The position numbers were made by a program, and so were the translations under genes. The notes beneath the pieces are model-generated. The model was given only the letters and a program-made list of their open reading frames with translations, did no database searches and was not told the origin of the DNA. Positions 36,963 to 49,800 of a DNA stretch of 64,000 nt are shown one piece after another. Location of the stretch: positions 11,470,001 through 11,534,000 of the forward strand of contig NC_134745.1 in assembly GCF_050436995.1 (NCBI RefSeq), in the 5' to 3' direction. The DNA is from Anticarsia gemmatalis (taxonomy: Eukaryota > Arthropoda > Insecta > Lepidoptera > Erebidae). Numbering within the stretch: the first letter of the stretch is position 1; each line of letters begins with the position of its first letter.

Positions 36963-37196
36963 ACCAAATGGCTTCGTTTTATGTAACATTTCGTTTTGTG
37001 ATTAAGAGATGAAGAAACATTTTTTTATGTTTTATATTTGAAAAGGAAAAAAATATTGCATTTCACAACAGTAATGAATTCATTTTGAATACAAAAATGA
37101 AGTGTCATTTAGTTGAACTTCTCTAAGTATATGAAAGTGAATCCAAAGTAAATACTGAATCGAAGCGTTATACGTGTCCGCAAATTATTCGAAGAT

Positions 37197-40100
37197 TCAT
37201 TGAAGTGCTCTTTGGTAAACCACATTTTTTGTTTTTTGGTCTGACGTTAACACAAACAAAGCGGATGGTTTACCAACTCGTGAACACGCAACGTATAACT
37301 GTCCATGTGAAAAACAATGATTCTCTAAATTTATCCCGCAAACACTAAGCGATTGGCCTTGCGACTTGTTAATTGTCATTGCGAACGCAAGGCGAACTGG
37401 AAATTGTAATCGTTTGAAGTCAAACGGAAGATCGGTCGGAATCATTGGTATTCGAGGAATACATACATTTTCACCTGCGTACTTTCCGTTAATGATGGTT
37501 GCCTCAATCAAATTCGACATAAGTCTTTTTACCGCAAGTCGAGTACCGTTGCAAAGTCGCGGTGGATTCAAATTACGCAATATCATAATAACTGTACCAA
37601 CTTTGAGTTGCAAGTTATGTGGTGGAAATCCTGGTAACTCCAGAGAGTTCAAAAACTCCGTCGGATAATTTACTACTTCATCGAGATTTGTTATAGAATC
37701 AACGGATTTGTATGTCACCAAATCGCCTGCTATTTTTGATTGAATGGTGAAATTCAGTGCGTGTACATCATTATTCTTTGCGGCAAGAATTGCTCGTTCA
37801 CTTAACCAAGCATAATTCTGATAATTCTCACTAATGTTTGGAAAAACATTTTCAATAAGAGCTAATTGAGAGTCTACAAATCGACAAAAGTCGTTGGTAA
37901 GAGTAATTAATCCAGATGTCGCATCAACTGGGACTTTTCCATTTCCAACAGCTAACAATTGTTTGGAAAATTGTGCAGCACTTTGATCATTTTGAAGTTG
38001 AACTCTCATATTAATGGTTAGCGATAATGTTTTTACGTTATTCCATAAAGGTGATGCCTTCAGGCAAGCATTCAATTCATCTGCAGGCGTTCCACGGGGA
38101 ATTACTGGCAAAGTCTGCCTGAAATCGCCTGCCAACAATATCATCAAGCCGCCAAAGATGTTGTTATTTCGCCGAAGATCCTTCAGTGTCAAGTTAAGTG
38201 CTTCAAGTGATTTTTTATGTGCCATTGTGCACTCATCCCAAACAATGAGCTTGCATTGCATCAACAATTTTGCCATTGCACTGGATCGGGAAATATTGCA
38301 TGTTGGAGTATCAATTGTGTTTAAATTGAGTGGCAACTTAAGCGCAGAATGTGCAGTACGACCGCCATCTAGAAGAGTCGCCGCAATTCCAGATGATGCT
38401 AACGCCAAAGCTATGTCACATCTTGATCGAATAGTGGCCAAAATCAATGAAATGACAAATGTTTTCCCTGTCCCTCCAGGTGCGTCCAGGAAGAATAGAC
38501 CACCAGTATTATTGTCCACCGCTTGTATTAATGTTTCGTATACTTGTTTTTGCTGTTCATTCAGTAACGGCACATTATTTTGAACAAATTCCTGAAATGT
38601 ATCAACATTGTATTGCAGCTCTCGATTTAATTCTTGGTTGAATGCATCGTGCATCGATCGATTTGGCGCAATCATTCCTACTTCAATCAGTAGATTGTTT
38701 GCAATAGTCAAGCATTGATCCTCAATCAGAATCAATCCTTCATTGTAGATTTCATCGGTTATTTGCATGTCAGGATTATTCGTTTGAATGCGCAAACGAT
38801 GCAAGATATCTTCACATATGTCGTCTTTGTATTTGTTCCATAACTGCATTGGTTGTGAAGGAAAACATGTGGTGATGATAATTGCGAACAGCGTTCGTAT
38901 TTGGTACGCATTTGATGAAACAACTGAATCGGCAAGTGTTAAATCCCAATGAGAATCGTTCTCCAGCAAACCCAATAGTTGACATGCTTCTCGATATGTT
39001 TGGCATTGGTGGCCATTCACAGTTTTCAAATGCGCAAATGATTTTGGTCCACGTACATTTACCAACAGCAGTCGCAAATAAAAACATTCATCATTTCTAG
39101 GATGAACAGTATACATACGACCTAGTGCATCAGAGGAAAACACCTGTGGCCAATCTGGAACTGGGGTGCCTTGTTTGCGACGTTGGAATTTCTTTGTTGA
39201 TTGATTCCAAGTGTAATACTTGGGCATTTCAACGTACATCAGCGTCGCTGCGAATGGATCTGTTTCACACATTGAAAAGAAGCTAGTCAATGTTGTCGAT
39301 TGTGGTCTCTCAGCTCGTTGTGCGGCATTAGCCTCAGTGAAGTAAACTCTTTGGCCATTTTCCAAATGCACTGCTAAATGTACAACTGTGGGATATCTTT
39401 CATGAATTTGAAATGACAATAATCGCCACAGTGCTTCATTAGTACTGACGTATCTGCCCATTTGGAAGTTGCTGATTTCGTCATTCGCATTTTCCGACGC
39501 AATACCAAACACAGCCATGTCGCTGCCTTTTGTGACGTACTTGCACAAATATTTGATTGATTTGGCCGAATGACAACTCTCAACGTTTGCATGTGTTTCG
39601 AAAATTCGTGATAGCAGCGGGCAATATGGTACAATGAATTCATTTCCGATCTCAATCTCTTGATTTTGAACTTTGACTTTAATAGTTCGACCATTATCTT
39701 CTTTTGAACGCCGACGATAAACTGGATATCCATCGTGCCCTGTGACTGTTTCAGCAACTAACGGTCGCGGATATCGTTTTGTGCACTTTCCATCAGCCAT
39801 GCAAGGCGATAATGGATTCAAAGCACCGCACGGTCCATGCACCATCTGCGTCGTCACAATGTCGTGTAGATGGGGATCAGTGACTGGATCAGGAATTTCA
39901 GCTGATATGATGTCATCCACTTCATTTGAATGTAATTTGTTCAGCAACCAAATTAGGATATGAGCATGCGGTAGTCCACGCTTCTGCCATTCCACCGAGT
40001 ACATATAACAACGTGTGTCACCAAAAACTCGATACTTAGTATGCACATCCATCATAACCTTGAGTTTTTGCTGAAATACTCTGGCGATTATGTCATGGCG

Positions 40101-41729
40101 ATCTTGCGGTTTTTGTCCCGGTTCCATCTCACGTTCAATTTCCATCCACTTCGGATTGCAAGTGAACGTAATAAACAAATCCGGAGTTCCATAATTTCGC
40201 ACGTACGTCATAGCGTCTTGAGCGTATTCGTGCATGTGGCGTGGGCTTCCGATATATGATGATGGAAGAATCGTCAGACGTCCAACATTCTGAACATCGC
40301 CATCTGAATGAATAGCATCACGCAAGTGTATATAGTCCTCAGATCGTAGCTTTGCCTGATTGTATCGGATGAACGCTAAACGTTCGGTCTCGACTTTGAC
40401 ATACATGTCGACAGCGAATTGCTGGAATAGCCGACGGCACTTCAGAATGACATTCTCCTCATGTGTACGAATCATCAAACGATACGCATAGTAATTCATT
40501 GCGCTTAGATTTTTATTCGTTGATACACCTGAAAATGCAAAATTAAATGAATTGTTAATAGAAACCAATAATAGCAATATAATTAGTGTGTGAATATTTT
40601 ACCTGTAATTGGATCGACCATCTTCAACGTGATGTCGTATCCGTCTTGCCCTTGCCAATAAATGATTGGATATTGTAACGCATCGTACAAACGATGTGTC
40701 TCGTTTACACGATGCATGATATTGCTTCTTCGCTGAACGACAATGTCTCGCGATTTAGTTGGATCGCCAACAATAATTGCAGCAACATCATTAACGGTGG
40801 GTGCATTGAATCTTCGCACGTGTTCACCTGTTGGGGTACAATCCGCTCTTATGACAAATTTGTGCGTATCCGATGGCATTTGTTCCAATGCTGTTTTGAA
40901 CATATTAACCACAGCGTTATTAGCGTGAAAAAATGCTTGCAACTGTTCTATAATTCGTCTCTTTAACTGTTGTGTTCCCTGTATATTGCAACGCACATTC
41001 AGCTGATCCACCATCGACGAAATAAAATATATTTGCAGAAATTGATGCGGCTCATCCGGTGATGGCACCATTGAACCATGCAAATGATATATTTGTCCTT
41101 GTATCTGTAATTGCAAACAATCATTTGTTGAAGAATACGGTGTAACTTCTGATCGTGTGATGGTGTAGTGTTTGGTGTATATGTAGTTTTTATTGTTGCA
41201 ATTCATTTTGTTAGTGTGAGTGATTGGTTCTGTGTGTTGTATCTTTTACCTTGCAAGTCGGCATAAAGCCGCCTTCTCGAATGATATTAGCTCCAAAGGA
41301 AGTCATGCGAAAGCAGTTATTGTATTCAAGGATGTGTTGAAGAAAATGGTAGGAATCGTGATCACTTCCATCGAACAATTGTTTCAGTGGCTGTGGTGGT
41401 GTAAGTAATGGATCCAGTTTGACTTTTCCACTTGCGCAACACAATCCAGCCGTTTCTCTTTTAAACTTTAACGCATTACAATATCGGCATACAGTCGTCA
41501 TTGGTCCAATATCTAAATTTTCATCATTACTGTAGTTCGCAGTGGGATCATATTGGAATGCCAAGCGATTGTATGATGCCAATGATCTTCGTGTGCTCAC
41601 GCGCTGTCTTAATCGGGCATTTTCTCTTATTATATTTTGTCTTACTTCGCTTAAGTTCTGTGAATACACTTGTTGCTGGCTTGCATGTCTTGTGCGGCGG
41701 CCGATGTTCGCACGTCGTCCTCTAGGCAT
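37197..41729 (-). CDS. Helitron Rep-helicase (RepHel), 3 exons, 1,437 aa
   Basis: Exons are 41250-41729, 40603-41104 and 37197-40528; introns are 41105-41249 (145 bp) and 40529-40602 (74 bp). Both introns have GT...AG ends: CAAG|GTAAAAG...TTACAG|ATAC and ACAG|GTAAAA...TTTCAG|GTGT. Exon lengths of 480, 502 and 3,332 nt sum to 1,438 codons including the stop. Domains in order: zinc-binding C81/C84/C97/C98 (CRYC...CC); the HUH nuclease histidines H515 and H517 (LPHAHILIWL); the two catalytic tyrosines Y654 and Y658 (KYLCKYVTKG). The Pif1-type helicase then has GGTGKT (1012-1017), DEC (1092-1094), GDFRQTLPV (1128-1136), INKSQGQ (from 1380) and YVACSR (1406-1411). The enzyme nicks and strand-transfers the element and unwinds the donor strand in the nucleus. 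Every key motif is present and the frame is unbroken after splicing. Confidence 0.9.
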
Positions 41730-42484
41730 TTTGGACTATGGACAGAGTAGTGAATTTAACCTCAAATGCACGATCCACATAATTTACACAGTTTAACTTA
41801 CCACCTTAAAGACAAAATGCCTGCTGTTGAAATCGAATAAAAATCTGCACAATACACGTAATTGATTTGTTGGTTTCCAATTAAAATGTTAGGAAACGAA
41901 TAACTTATATTTTTTACTTTTTTGAACACAATACCGTTTTTTCACATGAAATTCTCTGTCAAACAATATATCACGCACCGGCACCATCTACAATGAGTAG
42001 CTGTCAAATAAAAATATTAAAAGAAATACGATACAAATATTGGTATGTAGTACATGCTATGTATCAGAGATGGCGCTGTATGAGAAGTCGTCAAGCGGCC
42101 GATGTTCGCACGTCGTCCTCTAGGCATTTTGGACTATGGACAGAGTAGTGAATTTAACCTCAAATGCACGATCCACATAATTTACACAGTTTAACTTACC
42201 ACCTTAAAGACAAAATGCCTGCTGTTGAAATCGAATAAAAATCTGCACAATACACGTAATTGATTTGTTGGTTTCCAATTAAAATGTTAGGAAACGAATA
42301 ACTTATATTTTTTACTTTTTTGAACACAATACCGTTTTTTCACATGAAATTCTCTGTCAAACAATATATCACGCACCGGCACCATCTACAATGAGTAGCT
42401 GTCAAATAAAAATATTAAAAGAAATACGATACAAATATTGGTATGTAGTACATGCTATGTATCAGAGATGGCGCTGTATGAGAA
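41697..42484. repeat. Two direct 390-bp repeats in copy B leader
   Basis: Units 41697-42086 and 42095-42484, with an 8-base filler GTCGTCAA between them. Each carries the Rep start codon (CAT at 41727-41729 and 42125-42127) and about 350 bp of leader or promoter. The inner unit joins the true gene; the outer one gives only a short frame. Confidence 0.88.
42017..42127 (-). other. 36-codon decoy frame from the duplicated Rep start
   Basis: Begins with the authentic first 11 residues (MPRGRRANIGR), then runs through the filler and the end of the inner repeat (LTTSHTAPSL...) to a TAA. If transcription starts outside the outer repeat, it would act as an upstream open frame ahead of the true Rep ATG. 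The same frame exists in copy A at 36237-36347. It is unlikely to encode a functional peptide. Confidence 0.6.
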
Positions 42485-42659
42485 AAATGATTTTCTCTGT
42501 TTTTTCGCCTTTCTGTTGAATTTTTTCCTGAATTTTCTTTGCTATAAACCTCGCGGAGCTCGAGACCTTTCCAACGAATCCAAAACCGTGGAAATCGGTT
42601 CGTGCGTTCTGGAGTTATAGCGTCAGGAAGGAAAACCCGACTTATTTTTATATAGTAGA

Positions 42660-45600
42660 TTAAAAACTTCTTTGAGAGTCATTCTATTTTTGGTATAAAC
42701 TGCGTGAACAAACAGACGCGGTGACGCGTCAGTGTTAATTCGGAGAATTTTCAATCAAATTGGTGACGGAAAAACTACATACAAATATCTATGATATTTT
42801 CATACATGTTATTCCAGCAAACCTTATCACACAGGCGAATTTGCGGGCATAAACTAGTTATCTTTAAAAATAATGTTTGCTTTTTGATATTGCAGCGTGC
42901 AAGGTCCCTTAATTCCATTTTGATTTCTGAAACTTTGTGTTTGTTACGCGAACTGTGTGGAACACTATAATACACAGTGCTAGAATTGCATTGTTTTTGC
43001 AACCCTCGTCAAATTGTTTTAATTTTTAAGCGTCACTGTACGAGAAGATTGTATAGAGTATCGAATTTTAAAAATAACTCCGTGTTCAAGTAAAACATTA
43101 GTTTCACAAATGTTCACTGTTCAGTACATCTACCTTCAGTGAAGGCTAGTTCAAAAAGGGAAGTTCTGGCAAGGTATACATTTGACTACACTAATTGGTA
43201 ATGAATCAATCAGACTGTTGAGATTTTATATTAAACAATAAAACAAACTTTGAACTATTCATTTTTACCTAAATACGTATACTTATGTAGCCGATATTCG
43301 GCTACCGCGGCCAGTTTCATTAAAACCAGTGCAGAACACGCGGCGGTCGCATTCACTATTGACCACAAAACAGAGGTAGTTTTATTAAGTAACTAAAATC
43401 ACTGCAATCCTAGTATAACATCAAAGTTAATACCCAAATACTTTGTGCAAACGAACTCGGAGGTCAGTTATGGTCCGAGAATTCTGTTCCACGTTCACGA
43501 ACAATAGCTTTTCTGCTTTGAACGTTTTCACGACGGCTCAATGGAAATGAGTGATTGACGATTTGAAAAAATCTGCCTCAGAAAAGTTACAACGGTATGC
43601 TTTTGGAAGAAAAATATTGTATATTTGCAGTATTTTATTTCAGCCGGTTGTTTTTATTTTGCTTTTAATGAAAGCATTTTAGATTTTTTGTTATGAGATT
43701 AAGGATTTTTGGTTTTATGGAAAAGATTGCTTATTAGTTATCGCGCTATCGGTAAAGATTTGATGACAAAATATGGTGAGTATTGTACAAATCAGTCAAA
43801 GATTATTCAAATTCAAAATATCCTTTATTTCGTAAACTTTTTAACAAGTATTTGAAATAGTCACGTATTAAAAATTTTTCTGAAGACGGACCGTCTTATA
43901 CTTAGTTTCTTGTGTCAAAAATAAAAGAGCTTATTCTACCCTCCAAAAATAGCGACTTAATACGTTTTATTTCTGCCTTTGTTTCATACATCTATTGCAT
44001 ATCAAAAGCCTTTTTTATCGTTACACGTCACGTCAAACAGGCTAAATGCGAATCGAATTCTCCGAAACAGCAATATCGTTTGCAGCGAGTCCGTTGTTAC
44101 GTGACGTTAAAGCTCTAAGCGCTTTTGGCTCACTTTGTAAGGGCAGATATCTCGCCTAATTGCCTATTGCTTTAAACCTTCTGTTAAATGTTGTATCGCT
44201 GTACTCAAGGCCTTTGAAAAGCCGTTGAAAATTGGACTGATTTTGAAGTGGTAATTGTAGAATTCGGTTTATACGACACTTCGTTTGCTTCTTTGTGTTG
44301 AATGGATTTAGTTTAAGTAGATAACTAGGAATTTGTTTCACGTTTCGTTGAATGAGGCTCGCTGCTAAGCGTCAGGTTGATGTTTGTGTCAGACGAAATG
44401 TAATTAGATTTCAATCAGGTAAAGATTTTTTTATCTGTAGCGCGTTTTACAAAACTACTTGATACAAAATATTTAACGTTGTTTTGACAAGTTTTTCATA
44501 TGAAAATAACCAAGAGATATTCAGTTGTCAATGGTGCTCTCTCTAATTGGAAGTAATAGCAACAAACATCAATGGTTCCCTGATCTAAGACCTGTTGGTA
44601 CGTTTAAGTTCTCGCAATCTTACCGTCATTAAATCAAATTATCATCCCCATAAAATATTCTCAATGTGAATATTTAAGTCTAAAGTCAAACTTATACTGC
44701 GTAAAACTCCATTAAAACATTAAACATTTATAGCACTGCTCACACACGTTGATGTCAACGTAAAACGTTAAAAACTTGGCAATACAAGTTCAGAGAAGCG
44801 AGCACGTTTAAATGTTATCTATCAATCAATATTGAAAAGTCATGCGTTATTTAAAGGTATCGATTCTTTTAAAATTCGATCTTTATCTCGTCCTTATAGC
44901 TCCATTGAGTAAAGTGCGGTAGCGTAATTTGAGCGATTTCCCATACATACCAGGTTTGAGTAATGAGTGCTTAACATTAAAATTTGAAAAAAAAAGGTCA
45001 AGACTATATAGTTGTTAACTGCTTTTTAGCTAATAGCTGATAGTAGTAGGAAATTACTCCTAAAGATAATATATAATGTTTAATGCGAGAAATTGAGAAG
45101 CTTGGATTAAATAGCGAGATGACACAAACTGCGAAAGAAAATTAATTCTACGAAAATGTGATTTATTCCTTGTTTATCACACATTACTAAAGAGTGTTAT
45201 TAGACATAAAGAAATTGTATATTTAGATAAATTATTTCTCATAAACCTTATGTTCACTTTACATAATCAAAAGTATTAAGTAAAAGGTTCAAAGTCATTC
45301 GCTCAGAGGCACCGGCATCATCCAAAAACGTTCAAGATTACAGATCACAGATATAGGAAATGAGGGATCTTTTGTGGCCACGCTATTATTTTCTCTTCCC
45401 CATTTATTTGCTTTCACGTTTAGAATAGAAGGTGTATTTGGTATAATGTAGGAATGTTTAATCGTTTTAATTACGCATTTGTATGTAAAAAAATATTTAT
45501 TGAATAATTCTGTGTTTGTCAATAAACTCCTTAAGTGTTTGACTATAAATTTGAATTTGACAACCAGAAATTCAACCGATTGAGTATAAAACCAGTGCTT

Positions 45601-46576
45601 ATTTAATATAACTGCTTGTAAGTAATTTTTAAGAATGGGTTATAGAGTTGAGATAAAATAAACTTTTGAGGCCATTTTTTATTAAAATAAAAGTAGTTAA
45701 GAATAAGTTTTGTGATGTCCCGAAAGTAAACACAAAGCTTTCAACGTTTCACTTACAATAACTAACCGTTTGTGCTAGGAAATTGAAGTAACTACCGTCG
45801 TCCAATTATGCAAATGTACAGCGATAACCAATAGTTTGCAAGTCCGCACTCCGCAGTGCTATTGTCAATTAAATTGTTTGAAAGAACAGATGTTTCTTTT
45901 CAAGTCAGCATCGCTGATTGTCAGATACTTAGACGCAATTTTAATGTATTACTATCGACAAACGGCTATCTTTATCGACAAACAAACGACACATCAAAAA
46001 CCTGATAAGCGCCATAGCGGATGCCGTAGGAACAAATTTTTAATTAAATTTTTACAATGTTTTTTATGTTTATATTCTTTATGCCTACTCGAATGTAAGT
46101 ACCTACTGAAGAAAACCGCACAACGGAAAACATTATTTGTGATTTTATCTCTAGCCTCATTATACTGTTGATCACGTAGGTACTAACAAACCCTCACAAA
46201 TAGGTAAATTAAAAACCCTAAATTACGGCGGTAACCTAACCCTAATCAAGATTAATTCATTAAAATCAAAAGGTGAAATAAATGGTTTTGGTAATTTAGA
46301 ACCATGATTAATTGGAGGTAGAGTAGATCTAGATGTAATTAGTATCATTATTTTGGGACGTAACAGGTTTTTTGGAGTCTAGTCTATTACTCATAAAAAA
46401 AACGAACTTCGGGATCTTGTTTTTACCCGTATAACATGAGCATCAACGGAGCTGTGTTAGTGATCGGTTTCCAGGGATAGGCAATCTACTCTCCAATGTG
46501 TGCTGGAGTTTTTTTTAGGGGGCAAGAGCAGGCTCACGGACAAATGATATATATAATAATAATATATTAAATAAAT
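42660..46576. other. Non-coding right flank of the Helitron array
   Basis: No gene recognised. Contains a GTAGCCGA/TCGGCTAC foldback at 43287-43305 and, near 43805, text resembling a lepidopteran LINE tail (ATTCAAATTCAAAATATCC). The interspersed repeat piece at 45950-46035 is listed separately. Confidence 0.5.
45950..46035 (-). repeat. Interspersed repeat, 'GGCGCCCGCTA' family, diverged
   Basis: The plus strand shows 'CTATCGACAAACGGCTATC' and 'AAGCGCCATAGCGGATGCCG', the reversed outer and inner blocks of the family seen at 13403-13492. Only partial similarity remains. Confidence 0.4.
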
Positions 46577-46688
46577 TTAACCCATTAATGTCCCACTGCT
46601 GGGCAAGGGTCTCCTCCTGTAATGAGGGAGGGGTTAGACCTTGAGTCCACCACGCTGGCCTAGTGCGGGTCTACGTTGGAGACTTGAA
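46577..46688 (-). mobile_element. SINE family 1 tail fragment
   Basis: Plus-strand 'TTTAACCCATTAATGTCCCA', 'CTGCTGGGCAAGGGTCTCCT' and 'CCTTGAGTCCACCACGCTGG' are the reversed tail of the family, better preserved than most copies. The head is missing. Confidence 0.7.
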
Positions 46689-46852
46689 ATGATAATTGAA
46701 TGATAAATAAAAAAAACTATTTAAACTTGTTATAACTAAGGAGGCGCTGGATGTTTTTGCTTGTAAAAAGGACGAAAGATAAAAGTTTGAGAACCTATGT
46801 TGATAGTGACAACGGAGCAACAGTATAAATAATACTTGCTACCTTGTGATGG

Positions 46853-46890
46853 AATTCTTCAAACTAACCGTGGGGTTAGTTTGAAGAATT
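46853..46890. repeat. 17-bp perfect inverted repeat
   Basis: AATTCTTCAAACTAACC at 46853-46869 and its reverse complement at 46874-46890, with a GTGG loop. It does not fall in a recognised element. Confidence 0.85.
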
Positions 46891-49800
46891 ATTCCAACAT
46901 TAATTAGTATTGATAACTGATGATCTGAATTCTAAATTCATTAGTTATAACCAGGTGTTGCAGGGGTAGACAGGTGGGAGGGGGGATATCTCCCACATCA
47001 CCGATATACTCGTTTATCACGTTCAAACAATAAAGCCATCGTACCAAATTCCAATACATCATTATCGAGATATATTCTCTACTGGTATTCTACGCAATGA
47101 GAAATATCTACACAATTTCAAGAAATAAGAAAATAATTTCTTTTTAACTTATAATTACAGAAATAAATTAGTTTGAAGCTGTGTGCCCGATACTTTTATA
47201 CAAGCTGATTAGTCCTGGTATAAGAAAACTAGAATTTAAAGATATCAGATATCAGTAAACATCACGTTCTACTCATAGTATATGAATTTAATTAATGTCT
47301 GTACACTTAGCAGAATACAAATAAGTGAAGTTTGTATACGAAAAGCGTTAGAAACAGAGTCAAAAATATACACAGAATAAATTCACGTATTACCTAAGCA
47401 GATTTAGTACTCGACATAATATCACTTCTGTGCTAAAATGTTTCAACTTTACCTTTTTTAAAACGCCACCACAGTTAAATAAAAAAGCCACTACTCAACC
47501 TCAATTTTATATTCAAGTTTTAACTGTTTTAAATGTCCCCAAAGGAAAGTGTTCTGCCAAACAAGGCAGCGTTACTCAGTTAGGCCTTTTTTTAATTTCA
47601 AAAGAACGTTCTTCAAGTTCCGTTTCCAACTCGTTTCCGCTTTTGATGGAAGTCAATTTGAGCGGTGGCTTCGCACGCTTTGCCCTTGGGGCTTAAATTT
47701 TCCAGTATACTATAAAATGCCTCGTGAATTTCTACGTGGAACACTCTATTTTGGTGAGGTGTTTACACAATAAATCTGGAAAATGTATTTTTTTTTAACT
47801 TTCCGCGTAGCAGCAGCAGAAATAAAAGCGTTTTAAATACTCTATTAAATTTATCTTTTTAAATTTACATCTGTTTCAAATCAAATAAACAAAAAAAAAC
47901 ATTTATAGTTAAAATTAACTCAAAAATAACAAAAGATTGGGTTGCAATTGATTGAGGTATATACACGTTTCATTGATTTAAAAAAATAATATATTAAAGC
48001 GTGCTTGCGAAACCAGATTCTTTTTTCAATAGTTTTGCTGTACCGCAGTTTACTTTCAATAGCACCACTCATAGAGTATTAAAACGATGTTTTAAAATAT
48101 TCGAAACGATCTCTCCAATGAAAAACCGAACAAAAACACCAATAACAATGCAAGAGTCACGAAGGACTCTTCAAAGTACAATTTCATTCGATACCAATAT
48201 CTCGTCCATTTTATCTCTCTGATAAAATAAAGTTCACAAAAAAATACACGTTTGAAAAGTATTGTGCGAAAATGTTCGTCCACACAAATTGTTTTCTCGA
48301 GACGGATACGAATCGACTTACAGACGGAACTATTCTTATCCAATGAACCGTCCCTTTTTCAGACTTTTGTGTATTAGAGGCCTTAGAAATACGTAGACAT
48401 TCGTATCTAAAGTACGGAGTTGTCATAAATTATGTACTGCCTTGGCTGACTGTGAGCTGCGTTCAGTTTGCCGAGTGGTAAGTAAAGCTTTCTAACGAGT
48501 ATTCTTAGCTTAATATTGTTTCTGTTTTTCAAATATTTGAGTTTTAAAGGAGTATTGAAGAGGAACTATTGAAGTTTACACATTTGAGTTCATCTTGCAT
48601 AAGTATTAATTTTATATAAGAATATGCAAATTAACGTTGTGAGTTCCAGTTTTTCGGAAAAAAAGAACCTTTGAAAAATTCCTCTTTTTTAAATATAGGT
48701 TATCATAAAATCTGTAAGTTGCAAAAGGATATAAATTATTATCTAACAAATAGTTACCTGCGAAGTACACGCTAGCCGAAGACATACCCTTAGAATTTTA
48801 CAACCACTTTAAATTCCACGTGATCCACGCAATTCTGTGCGTTGATGAGCAGTAGTAATAAACAGCTTTGTATTACTTACATCAGTGATAAATGTCAAGG
48901 GGAACCTTTGCAAGTGTTTATAGCGATTCTTGTGAAATTTATCACAAAGTTCAGTTATCTGTTCTCGTTTCAGTGAAGTAAGAGTAGTTAATTGATTGAA
49001 GATTGAAGGCTTGCGTTAGTTGAGTGAAAAGTTACAGAAAACGATATAAATAATTTTGATAAAGGATAGAATTTAACACACCAACATAATGTGTTATATG
49101 CTATTGTTAAGAATTTTACCAAAATTTATGAAAATATTTTTTGTTAAACTAAAATAAAAATAGACTTGTAAATACTTACATGTCTTACGAACTTTTTAAA
49201 TGTCAAACTCGGTGCTCGATATAGGTACGTAGTAGTGACTGTAAAAAATCGCACTACTGTTGACAGATACAATTACACCAAGCATTTTCATACGTAAATA
49301 AACTAAAATAAAATAAAAATAAATTTAAATACATATTCTTTGATTATCTTTCATTTATCTAATAATCAATCTTCGGAACAAAATAGTATTTTTTATCATA
49401 CCAAACAATTCAAATTTCCAACAGCATTTACCAAACAAATATGTATAGAGGGATTTACTCGTACAATGTACTATGATATATTGTTCAGGTATTTCATACA
49501 TGTAAGGAACGGCTCATATTACACTTACCTTCCACAAGTAGTACTCGACTACTGACCCATTTCAACCGTAACCTACATACATACCTTCATGTAAGTATTA
49601 TGTAAGATATGCATATACATAAAATAATAATACATTCGCCATAGTGTTCATCATTGAGAATAAATAGTAGACTTTGACATTGTTGGTCAAAAAATGTTTG
49701 TTTAATCGATACTGCTTAATCTTAGTAACAATTAAATACGTAATACGTATAGCAATTATATACGTACATACGTACAGAAGATTGTCGACCACGAGGAATA

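Larger units (their letters stand above)
36934..42659 (-). mobile_element. Complete, probably autonomous Helitron (copy B), 5,726 bp
   Basis: The minus-strand 5' end TCTACTATATAAAAATAAG starts at 42659, preceded by A (T at 42660 on the plus strand). The 3' end is CTAG at 36937-36934, followed by T. It carries the subterminal hairpin GGCGAA-ACGGAG-TTCGCC (36945-36962) seven bases before CTAG. There is no target-site duplication and no inverted terminal repeat, as expected for rolling-circle elements. It contains one intact three-exon Rep-helicase gene and a duplicated leader. Near-identity with copy A points to recent activity or recent segmental duplication. Confidence 0.93.

Noticed and set aside
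40583..41729. Two separate small Helitron genes (frames 40583-41206 and 41211-41729)
   Set aside because: Both frames end or begin inside intron sequence. Joining at GT-AG sites gives one continuous Rep-helicase, and the frame extensions (VKDTTHRTNHSH, KIFTH) are intronic.
31103..42659. Two independent Helitron insertions in opposite orientation
   Set aside because: Copy A's relaxase half is in the same orientation as B, at an exact 5,780-bp offset. Only the helicase half is flipped, and both share the 54-bp tail, so tandem duplication or concatemer formation followed by inversion is simpler.
45836..46171. 111-codon frame on the plus strand
   Set aside because: Overlaps a diverged interspersed repeat; no domain and no supporting splice or promoter context.
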